Shown here piece after piece: positions 1 through 5,584 of a DNA stretch of 5,584 bases; the stretch's first letter is position 1; each line of letters opens with the position of its first letter. The position numbers and the translations under genes are program-made. The notes below the pieces were generated by a model. It was not told where the DNA came from. It searched no databases and saw only the letters and a list, made by a program, of their open reading frames with translations. Source of the DNA: Ignavibacteriales bacterium (GTDB lineage: Bacteria; Bacteroidota; Ignavibacteria; UBA10030); NCBI GenBank assembly GCA_016218005.1, contig JACRFF010000303.1, forward strand, positions 1-5,584, read 5' to 3'.

Positions 1-46
1 ACCCATCAATCTTCATCACTCACGCAGTCATAAACCAACCACTCTT

Positions 47-87
47 GGGTATCCCCGCCTGACGGACGGGCAGGCATCCCTTTGGGA
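47..87. repeat. Hairpin-chain intergenic element A (upstream of cstA)
   Basis: This short element is built of small inverted repeats set end to end. GGG-TAT-CCC (47-55) is followed by GCCTG (57-61) pairing with CAGGC (71-75), and then by TCCC-TTT-GGGA (77-87). It opens with GGGTATCC (47-54) and closes with CCTTTGG (79-85). The same two end motifs, in the same order, bound the element at 2644-2690, so the two look like members of one dispersed family with a variable centre. The element ends 9 bases before the cstA ATG. There is no T-tract after any arm, so it is not a standard intrinsic terminator. Copy number elsewhere in the genome is unknown. Confidence 0.55.
84..87 (+). promoter_or_regulatory. 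Weak ribosome binding site for cstA
   Basis: GGGA at 84-87 lies 9 bases before ATG 97 and is the only Shine-Dalgarno-like purine run nearby. It favours the ATG at 97 over the in-frame TTG at 82, which has no purine run at a suitable distance. The same four bases form the 3' arm of the small hairpin TCCC-TTT-GGGA, so they could be partly hidden in the mRNA. No convincing promoter was found in 1-46. Confidence 0.4.
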
Positions 88-96
88 AAAGTTCTC

Positions 97-1950
97 ATGA
101 ACGCACTTCCGTTTCTTCTTGTTGCGTTGTTAGTGATGACACTTGCGTATCGCTACTACAGCGCCTTCATTGCCGCCAAAGTGATTGCGTTAGATGATGC
201 GCGCATAACGCCGGCGCACGAATTGAACGACGGCCAGAATTATCATCCCACCAGCAAGTGGGTGTTGTTCGGCCATCATTTTGCCGCCATCAGCGGCGCG
301 GGTCCGTTAATCGGTCCGGTGTTAGCGACGCAGTTCGGGTATCTTCCCGGCTATCTCTGGCTGCTCATCGGCGTGTGCCTTGGCGGCGCCGTGCACGACT
401 TCGTGATTCTCGGTGCGTCGATTCGCCGCAAAGGAAAATCGTTGGCGGAGATCGCGCGGCACGAAGTCAGTCCGCTGGCAAGTCTTGTCGGCTCGGTCGC
501 CATCCTCATCATCGTCGTCATCGCGCTGGCGGGACTCGGGCTGGCCGTGGTCAACGCGCTGCGCGAAAGTCCGTGGGGAATGTTTACCATTGCCGCCACA
601 ATTCCGATTGCACTGTTCGTCGGAGCGTGGATGTATCGAATTCGTCCCGGCAAGATTTCTGAAGCAAGTGTCATCGGCGTGGTGGCGATTCTTGTGGCGG
701 TGTTCTTGGGAGGAAAAATCCACGGCACGTTGCTCGGCAATGCGTTGACGCTCTCGCGTGAAGGTTTGATCGTGTCGATTGCGGTGTACGGGTTCTTCGC
801 TTCCGTGCTGCCGGTGTGGCTGTTGCTGCTGCCGCGCGACTATCTGAGTTCCTACATGAAAATTGGAACCGTCTTCGCGTTGATCGTCGGCGTATTCATC
901 GTTGCGCCGGAATTGAGAATGCCGGCCATCACCGAATTTATTCACGGCGGCGGACCGATCATCCCCGGCAAGGTCTTTCCGTTCGTCTTCATCACCATTG
1001 CGTGCGGCGCCATTTCGGGATTCCATTCGCTCGTTTCTTCCGGCACCACGCCGAAGATGCTGACAAAAGAAAGCGACGCGCGCGCTATCGGCTATGGCGC
1101 TATGCTGATGGAAGGCGTCGTCGGTATCATCGCTCTCATTGCCGCAAGCTCGCTGTGGCCTGCAGATTATTTCGCCATTAACCTCACGCCGGAAAAATTC
1201 CAGATGCTCGGGCTTTCGCCGGTCAATCTCGATTGGCTTCAGCAGGAAGTGGGTGAAACGGTTGCCGGTCGACCGGGCGGCGCGGTGTCGCTGGCGGTGG
1301 GCTTCGCGCAAATCTTTTCGAGCATCCCCGGCATGGCGGGCTTGATGTCGTACTGGTATCACTTTGCGATCATGTTCGAAGCGCTGTTCATTCTCACCAC
1401 CATCGACGCAGGCACGCGTGTGGCGCGATTTATGGTGCAGGAATTCGGCGGCCGCGCGTGGAAACCGTTTGCTCGCACCGATTGGCTGCCGGGCAACATT
1501 CTTGCCTCCGGCCTTGTCGTGTTCGCGTGGGCGTGGTTCATTTGGAACGGCAGCATTAGCACCATTTGGCCGTTGTTCGGAACCGCCAATCAACTGTTGG
1601 CGGGAGTTGCGCTGGCCGTTGCGACTTCGGCAATCATCAACGCAGGCAAAGTTCGGTATGCCTGGGTAACGTTCGTGCCGATGGTGTTTGTCTCCATCAC
1701 GACGCTTACGGCGGGGTGGCTGAACATCCGCGACATTACCGTGCCGCAAATTTCCAACCCGAAAACAATGGTGAATGGTTACGTCACGACCGCATTCCTC
1801 ATCGTGATGATGGTCTGCGCGGTGCTGATTCTTGTAGAATCTTTTCGCCGATGGTATCGTGTGCTCGTGAAAAAAGAATTCGTGATGAACGGCGAGGTGA
1901 AGAACGGCGACGATCCCAACTTCGTCCCTCCTGCGTACGGATGCAGTTAG
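97..1950 (+). CDS. cstA: Carbon starvation protein A family transporter (CstA)
   Basis: This is a 617-residue integral inner-membrane protein of the CstA family. Characterised members (E. coli CstA and BtsT) import peptides or pyruvate, with BtsT acting as a pyruvate/H+ symporter; the substrate here cannot be read from sequence. About fourteen to fifteen hydrophobic segments run from residue 1 to about 585, ending in a short charged cytoplasmic tail. Conserved family stretches visible are [17 protein letters not shown] (59-75), GGAVHDF (96-102), [16 protein letters not shown] (307-322) followed by KESDAR, the DAGTRVARF block (437-445) and [13 protein letters not shown] (494-506). The protein is shorter than E. 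coli CstA (about 700 residues) but intact, with N-terminal CstA and C-terminal five-helix regions both present. ATG 97 was chosen over TTG 82 because of the GGGA at 84-87 and because the protein then starts directly with its first membrane segment. The TAG stop abuts the heptamer array. Family assignment is firm; substrate is not. Confidence 0.95.
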   Translation: MNALPFLLVALLVMTLAYRYYSAFIAAKVIALDDARITPAHELNDGQNYHPTSKWVLFGHHFAAISGAGPLIGPVLATQFGYLPGYLWLLIGVCLGGAVHDFVILGASIRRKGKSLAEIARHEVSPLASLVGSVAILIIVVIALAGLGLAVVNALRESPWGMFTIAATIPIALFVGAWMYRIRPGKISEASVIGVVAILVAVFLGGKIHGTLLGNALTLSREGLIVSIAVYGFFASVLPVWLLLLPRDYLSSYMKIGTVFALIVGVFIVAPELRMPAITEFIHGGGPIIPGKVFPFVFITIACGAISGFHSLVSSGTTPKMLTKESDARAIGYGAMLMEGVVGIIALIAASSLWPADYFAINLTPEKFQMLGLSPVNLDWLQQEVGETVAGRPGGAVSLAVGFAQIFSSIPGMAGLMSYWYHFAIMFEALFILTTIDAGTRVARFMVQEFGGRAWKPFARTDWLPGNILASGLVVFAWAWFIWNGSISTIWPLFGTANQLLAGVALAVATSAIINAGKVRYAWVTFVPMVFVSITTLTAGWLNIRDITVPQISNPKTMVNGYVTTAFLIVMMVCAVLILVESFRRWYRVLVKKEFVMNGEVKNGDDPNFVPPAYGCS

Positions 1951-2076
1951 CAATGAACAATGAATAATGGACAATGAGCAATGAACAATGGACAATGGAC
2001 AATGAGCAATGAGCAATGAGCAATGAGCAATGAACAGTGAGCAATGAACAATGAGCAATGAACAGTGAACAATGAC
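1951..2076. repeat. Tandem heptamer array, 18 units of CAATGAR
   Basis: Eighteen contiguous 7-base units fill 126 bases with no insertion or deletion. Units are CAATGAA (6), CAATGAG (6), CAATGGA (2), CAGTGAA (1), CAGTGAG (1), TAATGGA (1) and a final CAATGAC. The 7 bases before it (1944-1950, CAGTTAG) resemble a degenerate unit and contain the cstA stop codon. The last unit (2070-2076) contains the ATG of the next gene. Because 7 is not a multiple of 3, every + frame meets ATG (or GTG) and TGA about every 21 bases, whereas all three - frames stay open and read a cyclic heptapeptide (roughly LIAHCSL). The array occupies the whole space between the two genes, where a ribosome binding site would be expected. 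It resembles short tandem heptamer repeats known from cyanobacteria and other environmental bacteria. Slipped-strand expansion is the likely origin (inference). Confidence 0.95.
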
Positions 2077-2605
2077 GACTTCGGAAGTCTACTACGATGT
2101 TGAAACGCAGTTTTCGGCGGAGGAGGTCGGCGGGTGGAACAATATCCACTTGATGCGCGTTTCGGTGGCAGTCACGTGGTGCGAGAAGGAAGGATTTGTG
2201 GCGTGGCTTGAGGATTCGATTCCGGCGATGCTCAACTTCTTGCAACCGTTTGACAAGATTGTAAGTTTCAACGGCGATCGGTTCGATGCGCGTGTGCTGA
2301 GCTACTACGGCAACGTTCTTCCTCTGCAACTCAAGTCGTTCGATGTGCTCGTCGATCTTACGAAAAGACTTGGACATCGCATTCGGCTTGATGCGCTTGC
2401 TCAAGCAACGCTCGGTCTCGGCAAGTCGGCGGATGGATTGCAGGCGCTCCGATGGTGGAAGGAGGGAAAGGTGGAAGAAATTGCGCGCTACTGTCAGCAG
2501 GATGTGAAAGTGCTGCGGGATGTTGTTGCGTTCGGTCGCGCCAACGGATTTGTTCGCTATGTAGATAACAAAGGCGCACCCAAGCAGGTGGCGGTGCAGT
2601 GGTGA
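2072..2605 (+). CDS. Stand-alone RNase H-like DEDDy 3'-5' exonuclease (YprB-like)
   Basis: This 177-residue cytoplasmic protein has the layout of a DnaQ-like DEDDy exonuclease, closest by eye to the YprB ribonuclease H-like domain (Pfam RNase_H_2). Motif I is YYDVET with D9 and E11. Motif II is FNGDRFDARVL with D72. Motif III is YCQQD with Y140 and D144, the Y-x3-D form. All four predicted metal ligands and the tyrosine are present, so it should be an active 3'-5' nuclease on DNA or RNA; the substrate is unknown. Length matches a single catalytic domain with no fused helicase or polymerase. The start is well fixed: motif I begins at residue 7, the next Met is residue 28 (after motif I), and an in-frame TGA lies two codons upstream. 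That ATG is inside the last heptamer unit and has no Shine-Dalgarno sequence, so it may rely on coupling to upstream translation or leaderless-type initiation. Sampled G+C (53-55%) is close to that of cstA. Confidence 0.85.
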   Translation: MTTSEVYYDVETQFSAEEVGGWNNIHLMRVSVAVTWCEKEGFVAWLEDSIPAMLNFLQPFDKIVSFNGDRFDARVLSYYGNVLPLQLKSFDVLVDLTKRLGHRIRLDALAQATLGLGKSADGLQALRWWKEGKVEEIARYCQQDVKVLRDVVAFGRANGFVRYVDNKGAPKQVAVQW

Positions 2606-2643
2606 GTAAGAATGTTATGCCGAATTTATTCGCCTTCGCCAGT

Positions 2644-2690
2644 GGGTATCCTCCGCGAGGAGTCTCCACAGGAGTGCTTTGCACCTTTGG
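2644..2690. repeat. Hairpin-chain intergenic element B
   Basis: The 131-base gap between the exonuclease and the propeller gene holds three consecutive small inverted repeats, each with a three-base loop: TCCTC-CGC-GAGGA (2649-2661), CTCC-ACA-GGAG (2664-2674) and GTGC-TTT-GCAC (2674-2684). It starts with GGGTATCC (2644-2651) and ends with CCTTTGG (2684-2690), the same end motifs as the element at 47-87, with 32 rather than 24 bases between them. This argues for one repeat family with an interchangeable core. No T-tract follows, so termination activity is uncertain. It lies at the left edge of the low-G+C propeller gene. Confidence 0.6.
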
Positions 2691-2736
2691 AGCTGCAGGG
2701 TAGTTCATTTATTTTTAACTTTCAAAACTAAACGCA

Positions 2737-5280
2737 ATGAAACTATTACTCATATCTGCCATTTCATTCACATTTTACATGTCGCTGGCTCAGCCAGCCG
2801 CTTGGAATTCCCGCGGTGTTGGCGGAGGCGGAGGATTGTTTTCGCCCAGCATTAATCCCGCAAACAACAACGAGTATTACATCGCCTGCGATATGAGTGA
2901 ACTCTTCCACACAACGGATTTTGGACTCACCTATTCTCAATTGAATTTTTCACAATTCGTGGGCGGGCATAATTCAAAAATGTGTTTTACTTCAACTGCC
3001 AATCTTTTGTACAACATTAGTTACCCTGGTCCTGCACATGTTGCCATACCTGTAAAAAGCACCGATAATGGTGTAACCTGGACTCTGCTTGCTGGAAATC
3101 CTAATCCTGCTTCCGATATATGGACAATGCATGTTGATTATAACAACCCCAGCCGTATTATTATTTCTTCTCACGGAAATATTTATTTTTCTAATGATGG
3201 GGGAACAACTTTTACTTCGATTCACACCGCAGTGAACGCTACTGCAGGAAATATTGTTGGCGGTGTCTTCTTCGATGGAAATAATATTTATGTTGGCACG
3301 AATGACGGCGTGCTGGTTTCCACAACAGGTGGAACTTCATGGAACACAGCAGCTATCACAGGCATTCCAGCTGCTGAAGCAATTTTTTCTTTCACAGGAG
3401 CAAAAGTTGGAACGACGACACGTTTTTTCTGTCTTACCGGAACTGCAGCGAATATGTATGTTGGTTTGCAGGGCAACAATTTCTCTGGTTTCATGGCAGG
3501 AGTTTATTCCTGTGATTACGGAACAAGCCAATGGACGGCAAAAACAACGGGAATCACATTGGGAACTGATTACCCGATGTATGTTGACATGGCGGAAAAC
3601 GACACCACCACCGCGTACCTTGCTGGAAGCAGCTCAAGTTTCTATCCTAACATTATGAAAACCACGAATGCAGGTGGAAGCTGGACTCTTGTGTTTAATA
3701 CAAATAATAATCTGAACATCACTACCGGATGGTGCGGATACCAAGGCGATATGAACTGGAACTGGGGAGTAACTTCGTTGGGGTTTGATGTGGCTGCGAA
3801 CAACAAAGATGAAGTTATCTTTGGCGATTTCGGATTCTGCCACAAAACAAATGATGGCGGACTAACATGGACACAGGCATATACTGCTGCTGCGAACCAG
3901 CATCCTGCCAATTCTCCAACACCCAAAAAACAGAACTACAACAGCATTGGTATGGAAAACACATCCTGCTGGCAGGTGCTATGGACGAATGCGAATACCA
4001 TGTGGGCAAGTTATACCGACATAGGAGGTATCCGTTCAATTGATGGAGGAAATCGCTGGTCGTTCAATTATACCGGCAATTTGGCTAATACAACTTATAG
4101 AGTTGCGCGGGGAGCAAACGGAACTTTGTATGGCGGTACTTCCAACATTCATGATATGTACCAGACCTCGCGCTTGTCGGATGCACAATTGGATGTTGCT
4201 GATGCTAATGGTAATATTGTTTACTCAACCGATAATGGATTTACTTGGTTGCCGCTTCATTCGTTTGGGCATCCTGTTTTCTGGGTTGTGCTTGACCCTA
4301 ACAATGCCACGCGCGCTTATGCAAGTGTTATTAATCACGCGGGAACGGGCACTGCGGGAGGTGTTTACCGATGCAATGATTTGAATAACCTTGCTACTTC
4401 CACATGGACACTGTTGCCTGCACCACCGCGTACAGAAGGTCATCCGGCATGCCTCGTAGTACTCAACGATGGAAAACTTGTTGCAACATTTTCTGGAAGA
4501 ATCGCTACAAACTTTACACAAAGTTCAGGATGTTTTATTTATGACCCTTTAGCAAACTCGTGGACAGATGTTTCGGATGCGGGAATGAATTACTGGACCA
4601 AAGATATTGTGGTTGATCCGAATGATGTATCTCAGAACACTTGGTATGTAGGAGTTTTCAGCGGATGTGGTGGAGTTCCGAATGGTTTAGGTGGATTGTA
4701 CAAAACTACAAAACGCGGAATTTCATGGACAAAACTTACTGGTTCTATTCTCAACAGGGTTAACTCCTGTACCTTCAATCCCGGTAACGCCAATGAAATT
4801 TATTTAACTACTGAATCACAAGGTCTATGGATGAGCAGTAACATCAATTCAGCAACGCCTGTTTTTTCAAATGTGAGCAATTATCCTTTCCAGATGCCGA
4901 CACGGGTTTTTTTTAATCCAAACAACACAACTGAAATATGGGTAACAAGTTTCGGAAACGGAATGAAGATGGGAATGCTGGGTGCAAACGGAATCCGGCA
5001 ACTATTGAGGATTCCGACCGAATTCTATCTTGAACAGAATTTCTCGAATCCATTTAATCCGACAACGCATTTTCAATTTGCGATTGCCGATTTCCAATTT
5101 GTTTCGCTGAAGATATATGATGTCCTTGGACGGGAAATTGAAACTCTCGTCAGCGAAAAGATGAGTCCTGGGCGTTATGCCGTCGAGTGGAACGCGAGTT
5201 CGTTTCCAAGCGGCGTGTATTTTTACAGACTGGATGCCGGATCATTTTCAGAAACGAAAAAACTTTTGCTGATGAAGTAA
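2737..5280 (+). CDS. Secreted Asp-box (BNR/sortilin-like) beta-propeller protein with T9SS sorting domain
   Basis: This is an 847-residue exported protein. Residues 1-19 form a signal peptide (K2, hydrophobic core, likely cleavage after SLAQ). Residues 25-750 are a beta-propeller region with nine Asp-box-like turns of the S/T-x-D-x-G-x-T-W type, beginning at about 58, 107, 151, 194, 308, 370, 433, 496 and 656; clear ones are KSTDNGVTW, KTNDGGLTW and YSTDNGFTW. The number and spacing fit a large or double propeller as in sortilin/VPS10 or GH74-like proteins, but no catalytic residues could be assigned, so glycosidase activity is not claimed. Residues 761-847 are a T9SS sorting domain, predicting outer-membrane export with cleavage and surface attachment or release. 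The upstream region is A/T-rich with no Shine-Dalgarno, as is common in Bacteroidota; TAACTTTC at 2716 only loosely resembles a Bacteroidota -7 box and has no well-spaced TTTG partner. Sampled G+C (mostly 35-45%) is well below the neighbouring genes, suggesting transfer. Confidence 0.85.
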   Translation: MKLLLISAISFTFYMSLAQPAAWNSRGVGGGGGLFSPSINPANNNEYYIACDMSELFHTTDFGLTYSQLNFSQFVGGHNSKMCFTSTANLLYNISYPGPAHVAIPVKSTDNGVTWTLLAGNPNPASDIWTMHVDYNNPSRIIISSHGNIYFSNDGGTTFTSIHTAVNATAGNIVGGVFFDGNNIYVGTNDGVLVSTTGGTSWNTAAITGIPAAEAIFSFTGAKVGTTTRFFCLTGTAANMYVGLQGNNFSGFMAGVYSCDYGTSQWTAKTTGITLGTDYPMYVDMAENDTTTAYLAGSSSSFYPNIMKTTNAGGSWTLVFNTNNNLNITTGWCGYQGDMNWNWGVTSLGFDVAANNKDEVIFGDFGFCHKTNDGGLTWTQAYTAAANQHPANSPTPKKQNYNSIGMENTSCWQVLWTNANTMWASYTDIGGIRSIDGGNRWSFNYTGNLANTTYRVARGANGTLYGGTSNIHDMYQTSRLSDAQLDVADANGNIVYSTDNGFTWLPLHSFGHPVFWVVLDPNNATRAYASVINHAGTGTAGGVYRCNDLNNLATSTWTLLPAPPRTEGHPACLVVLNDGKLVATFSGRIATNFTQSSGCFIYDPLANSWTDVSDAGMNYWTKDIVVDPNDVSQNTWYVGVFSGCGGVPNGLGGLYKTTKRGISWTKLTGSILNRVNSCTFNPGNANEIYLTTESQGLWMSSNINSATPVFSNVSNYPFQMPTRVFFNPNNTTEIWVTSFGNGMKMGMLGANGIRQLLRIPTEFYLEQNFSNPFNPTTHFQFAIADFQFVSLKIYDVLGREIETLVSEKMSPGRYAVEWNASSFPSGVYFYRLDAGSFSETKKLLLMK
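5017..5277 (+). other. T9SS type A C-terminal sorting domain (within the propeller gene)
   Basis: Residues 761-847 of the propeller protein match the type IX secretion C-terminal signal of the Ignavibacteria/Chlorobiota style. They contain LEQNFSNPFNPTT (765-777), SLKIYDVLGREIETLVSE (790-807), SSFPSGVYFYRL (821-832) and a terminal KKLLLMK. In known systems this beta-sandwich directs outer-membrane translocation and is then removed by the PorU sortase. It follows the propeller with almost no linker. It is the best clue to the organism's phylum and implies that PorU, PorV, Sov and related T9SS genes exist elsewhere in the genome. Confidence 0.9.
5074..5101 (+). repeat. Degenerate heptamer repeat inside the sorting-domain coding region
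   Basis: Four consecutive 7-base units can be read here: CAATTTG, CGATTGC, CGATTTC and CAATTTG, with consensus CRATTKS. They encode part of the stretch FQFAIADFQF, which replaces the usual IRFALPEAGF-like strand and turn of the sorting domain without changing its length. The repeat is imperfect and short, so chance or selection for alternating hydrophobic residues is a real alternative. Confidence 0.3.
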
Positions 5281-5327
5281 GTTTCTCGGATTGCACGGTC
5301 TTTAAGCCTTGGGAACACACACGGTGA

Positions 5328-5396
5328 GCGAAGTTTGACTTCGCGCTTGTAAAACGGAGTTTCAATACGATGACATTCCCCAACAGAGTTGGGGAA
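5328..5396. repeat. Hairpin-chain intergenic element C between convergent genes
   Basis: The 167-base gap after the propeller gene holds three inverted repeats, each with a three-base loop: GCGAAGT-TTG-ACTTCGC (5328-5344, perfect 7 bp), AAAC-GGA-GTTT (5352-5362) and a perfect 9-bp stem TTCCCCAAC (5376-5384) pairing with GTTGGGGAA (5388-5396) around AGA. The design echoes the elements at 47 and 2644, but the end motifs differ, so it is a separate family or subfamily. It lies between convergent genes and could stop transcription from both sides, but there is no T-tract on either strand. Repetitive palindromic intergenic DNA is the simplest reading. Confidence 0.6.
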
Positions 5397-5447
5397 CGAG
5401 ATGAAGCTCGGTCGAGCCGTCGAACGCTCAATCGAGCCGCAGCCGAT

Positions 5448-5584
5448 CTACAACTGAGATTGAACGCTCGGTTGCTTGTTGAGTCGGGCGATGAGTTCAT
5501 CCGCTTCCGATTCTTTGCCAACCGGAATCGGAACCCGCAACACCGTTGACCGACTTCCGTACCGGCTCCATGTCGCAATATCAA
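5448..5584 (-). CDS. 3' end of an unrecognised convergent gene, cut by the window edge
   Basis: Reading leftward from 5582, 44 complete codons end in TAG at 5450-5448. The peptide begins DIATWSRYGSRS, passes through VLRVPIPVGKESEADELIA and ends NKQPSVQSQL. It looks like a natural soluble C-terminus: mixed acidic and basic residues, an amphipathic helix near EADELIARL and a polar tail, with codons in the style of cstA. The other open frame on this strand gives an Arg/Cys/Ser-rich product typical of a shadow. The family is not recognised from so short a piece. The VPIP plus helix pattern loosely recalls C-termini of restriction-modification subunits, but this is too weak to use as an assignment. 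The gene converges on the propeller gene, 167 bases apart. Confidence 0.5.
   Translation of the reverse strand, partial: DIATWSRYGSRSTVLRVPIPVGKESEADELIARLNKQPSVQSQL

Noticed and set aside
82..96. TTG start five codons upstream of the chosen cstA ATG
   Set aside because: The TTG lies inside the hairpin loop of the element at 47-87, lacks a spaced purine run, and would add charged residues before the first membrane segment.
322..2058. Long open frame on the minus strand (578 codons) opposite cstA
   Set aside because: Its start is the reverse reading of the heptamer array (a repeated LIAHCSL-like peptide) and the rest is an Arg/His/Asp-rich antisense of cstA. The array has no stop in any minus frame, which lengthens such frames artificially.
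1951..2076. CRISPR array
   Set aside because: The units are 7 bases with no spacers, so this is a simple tandem repeat.
1799..2404. Open frame on the minus strand across the array and the exonuclease gene
   Set aside because: It is antisense to two well-supported genes and joined only by the stop-free reverse reading of the heptamers.
2686..2723. Bacteroidota-type promoter (TTTG at 2686 and TAACTTTC at 2716) for the propeller gene
   Set aside because: The -7 box lacks its last G and the spacing of 26 bases is longer than the usual 19-21, while TTTG is part of the repeat's own end motif.
2737..5280. Calling the propeller protein a GH74 xyloglucanase or sialidase
   Set aside because: Asp-box turns are structural and shared by many families; no catalytic residues could be assigned.
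5376..5396. Intrinsic terminator after the propeller gene
   Set aside because: The stem is strong but neither strand has a following T-tract, so rho-independent termination is not supported.
5422..5469. Repeated GAACGCTC (5422-5429 and 5462-5469) and TCGAGCCG (5412-5419 and 5432-5439)
   Set aside because: These are 8-base repeats in a G+C-rich stretch, partly inside the convergent coding region; too short to be distinguished from chance.
5150..5584. Minus-strand 144-codon open frame at the right edge
   Set aside because: It is Arg/Ser/Cys-rich, overlaps the sorting-domain coding region and crosses the hairpin chain. A neighbouring frame (5448-5584) gives a far more protein-like sequence.

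Overview
The window looks like a piece of a genome from the Bacteroidota/Chlorobiota superphylum, most likely an Ignavibacteria- or Kapabacteria-like lineage. The main evidence is the C-terminus of the third gene, a type IX secretion (T9SS) sorting domain with the NPFNPTT, YDVLGRE and SGVYFYRL motifs typical of that group. Intergenic repeats built of 7-base units and of chained small hairpins also suggest an environmental genome of this kind, but that is impression rather than proof. The exact taxon cannot be fixed from the sequence alone.

Layout: (1) 1-96 is a short upstream region holding a hairpin-rich element that runs almost to the start of gene 1. (2) 97-1950 (+) is a CstA-family carbon starvation / peptide-pyruvate transporter. 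(3) 1951-2076 is an uninterrupted array of eighteen 7-bp units that begins right after the cstA stop codon; its last unit contains the start codon of gene 2. (4) 2072-2605 (+) is a small stand-alone DEDDy-type RNase H-like 3'-5' exonuclease (YprB-like). (5) 2606-2736 contains a second hairpin-chain element sharing its end motifs with the one at 47-87. (6) 2737-5280 (+) is a large secreted Asp-box beta-propeller protein with a T9SS sorting domain. (7) 5281-5447 contains a third, different hairpin chain. (8) 5448-5584 (-) is the 3' end of a convergent gene cut by the window edge.

Base composition splits the window. Sampled 60-base blocks of cstA and the exonuclease gene are 53-65% G+C, as is a block of the right flank (57%), while blocks of the propeller gene are mostly 35-45%. 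The propeller gene is therefore a candidate horizontally acquired gene, and hairpin-chain repeats lie on both sides of it. The genes share no obvious pathway: CstA is an inner-membrane importer, the exonuclease is cytoplasmic, and the propeller protein is exported to the cell surface or medium.

No tRNA, rRNA, CRISPR array, insertion sequence or convincing intrinsic terminator was seen. The most unusual structure is the heptamer array, in which overlapping five-codon mini-ORFs end in an ATGA overlap with the exonuclease start codon.
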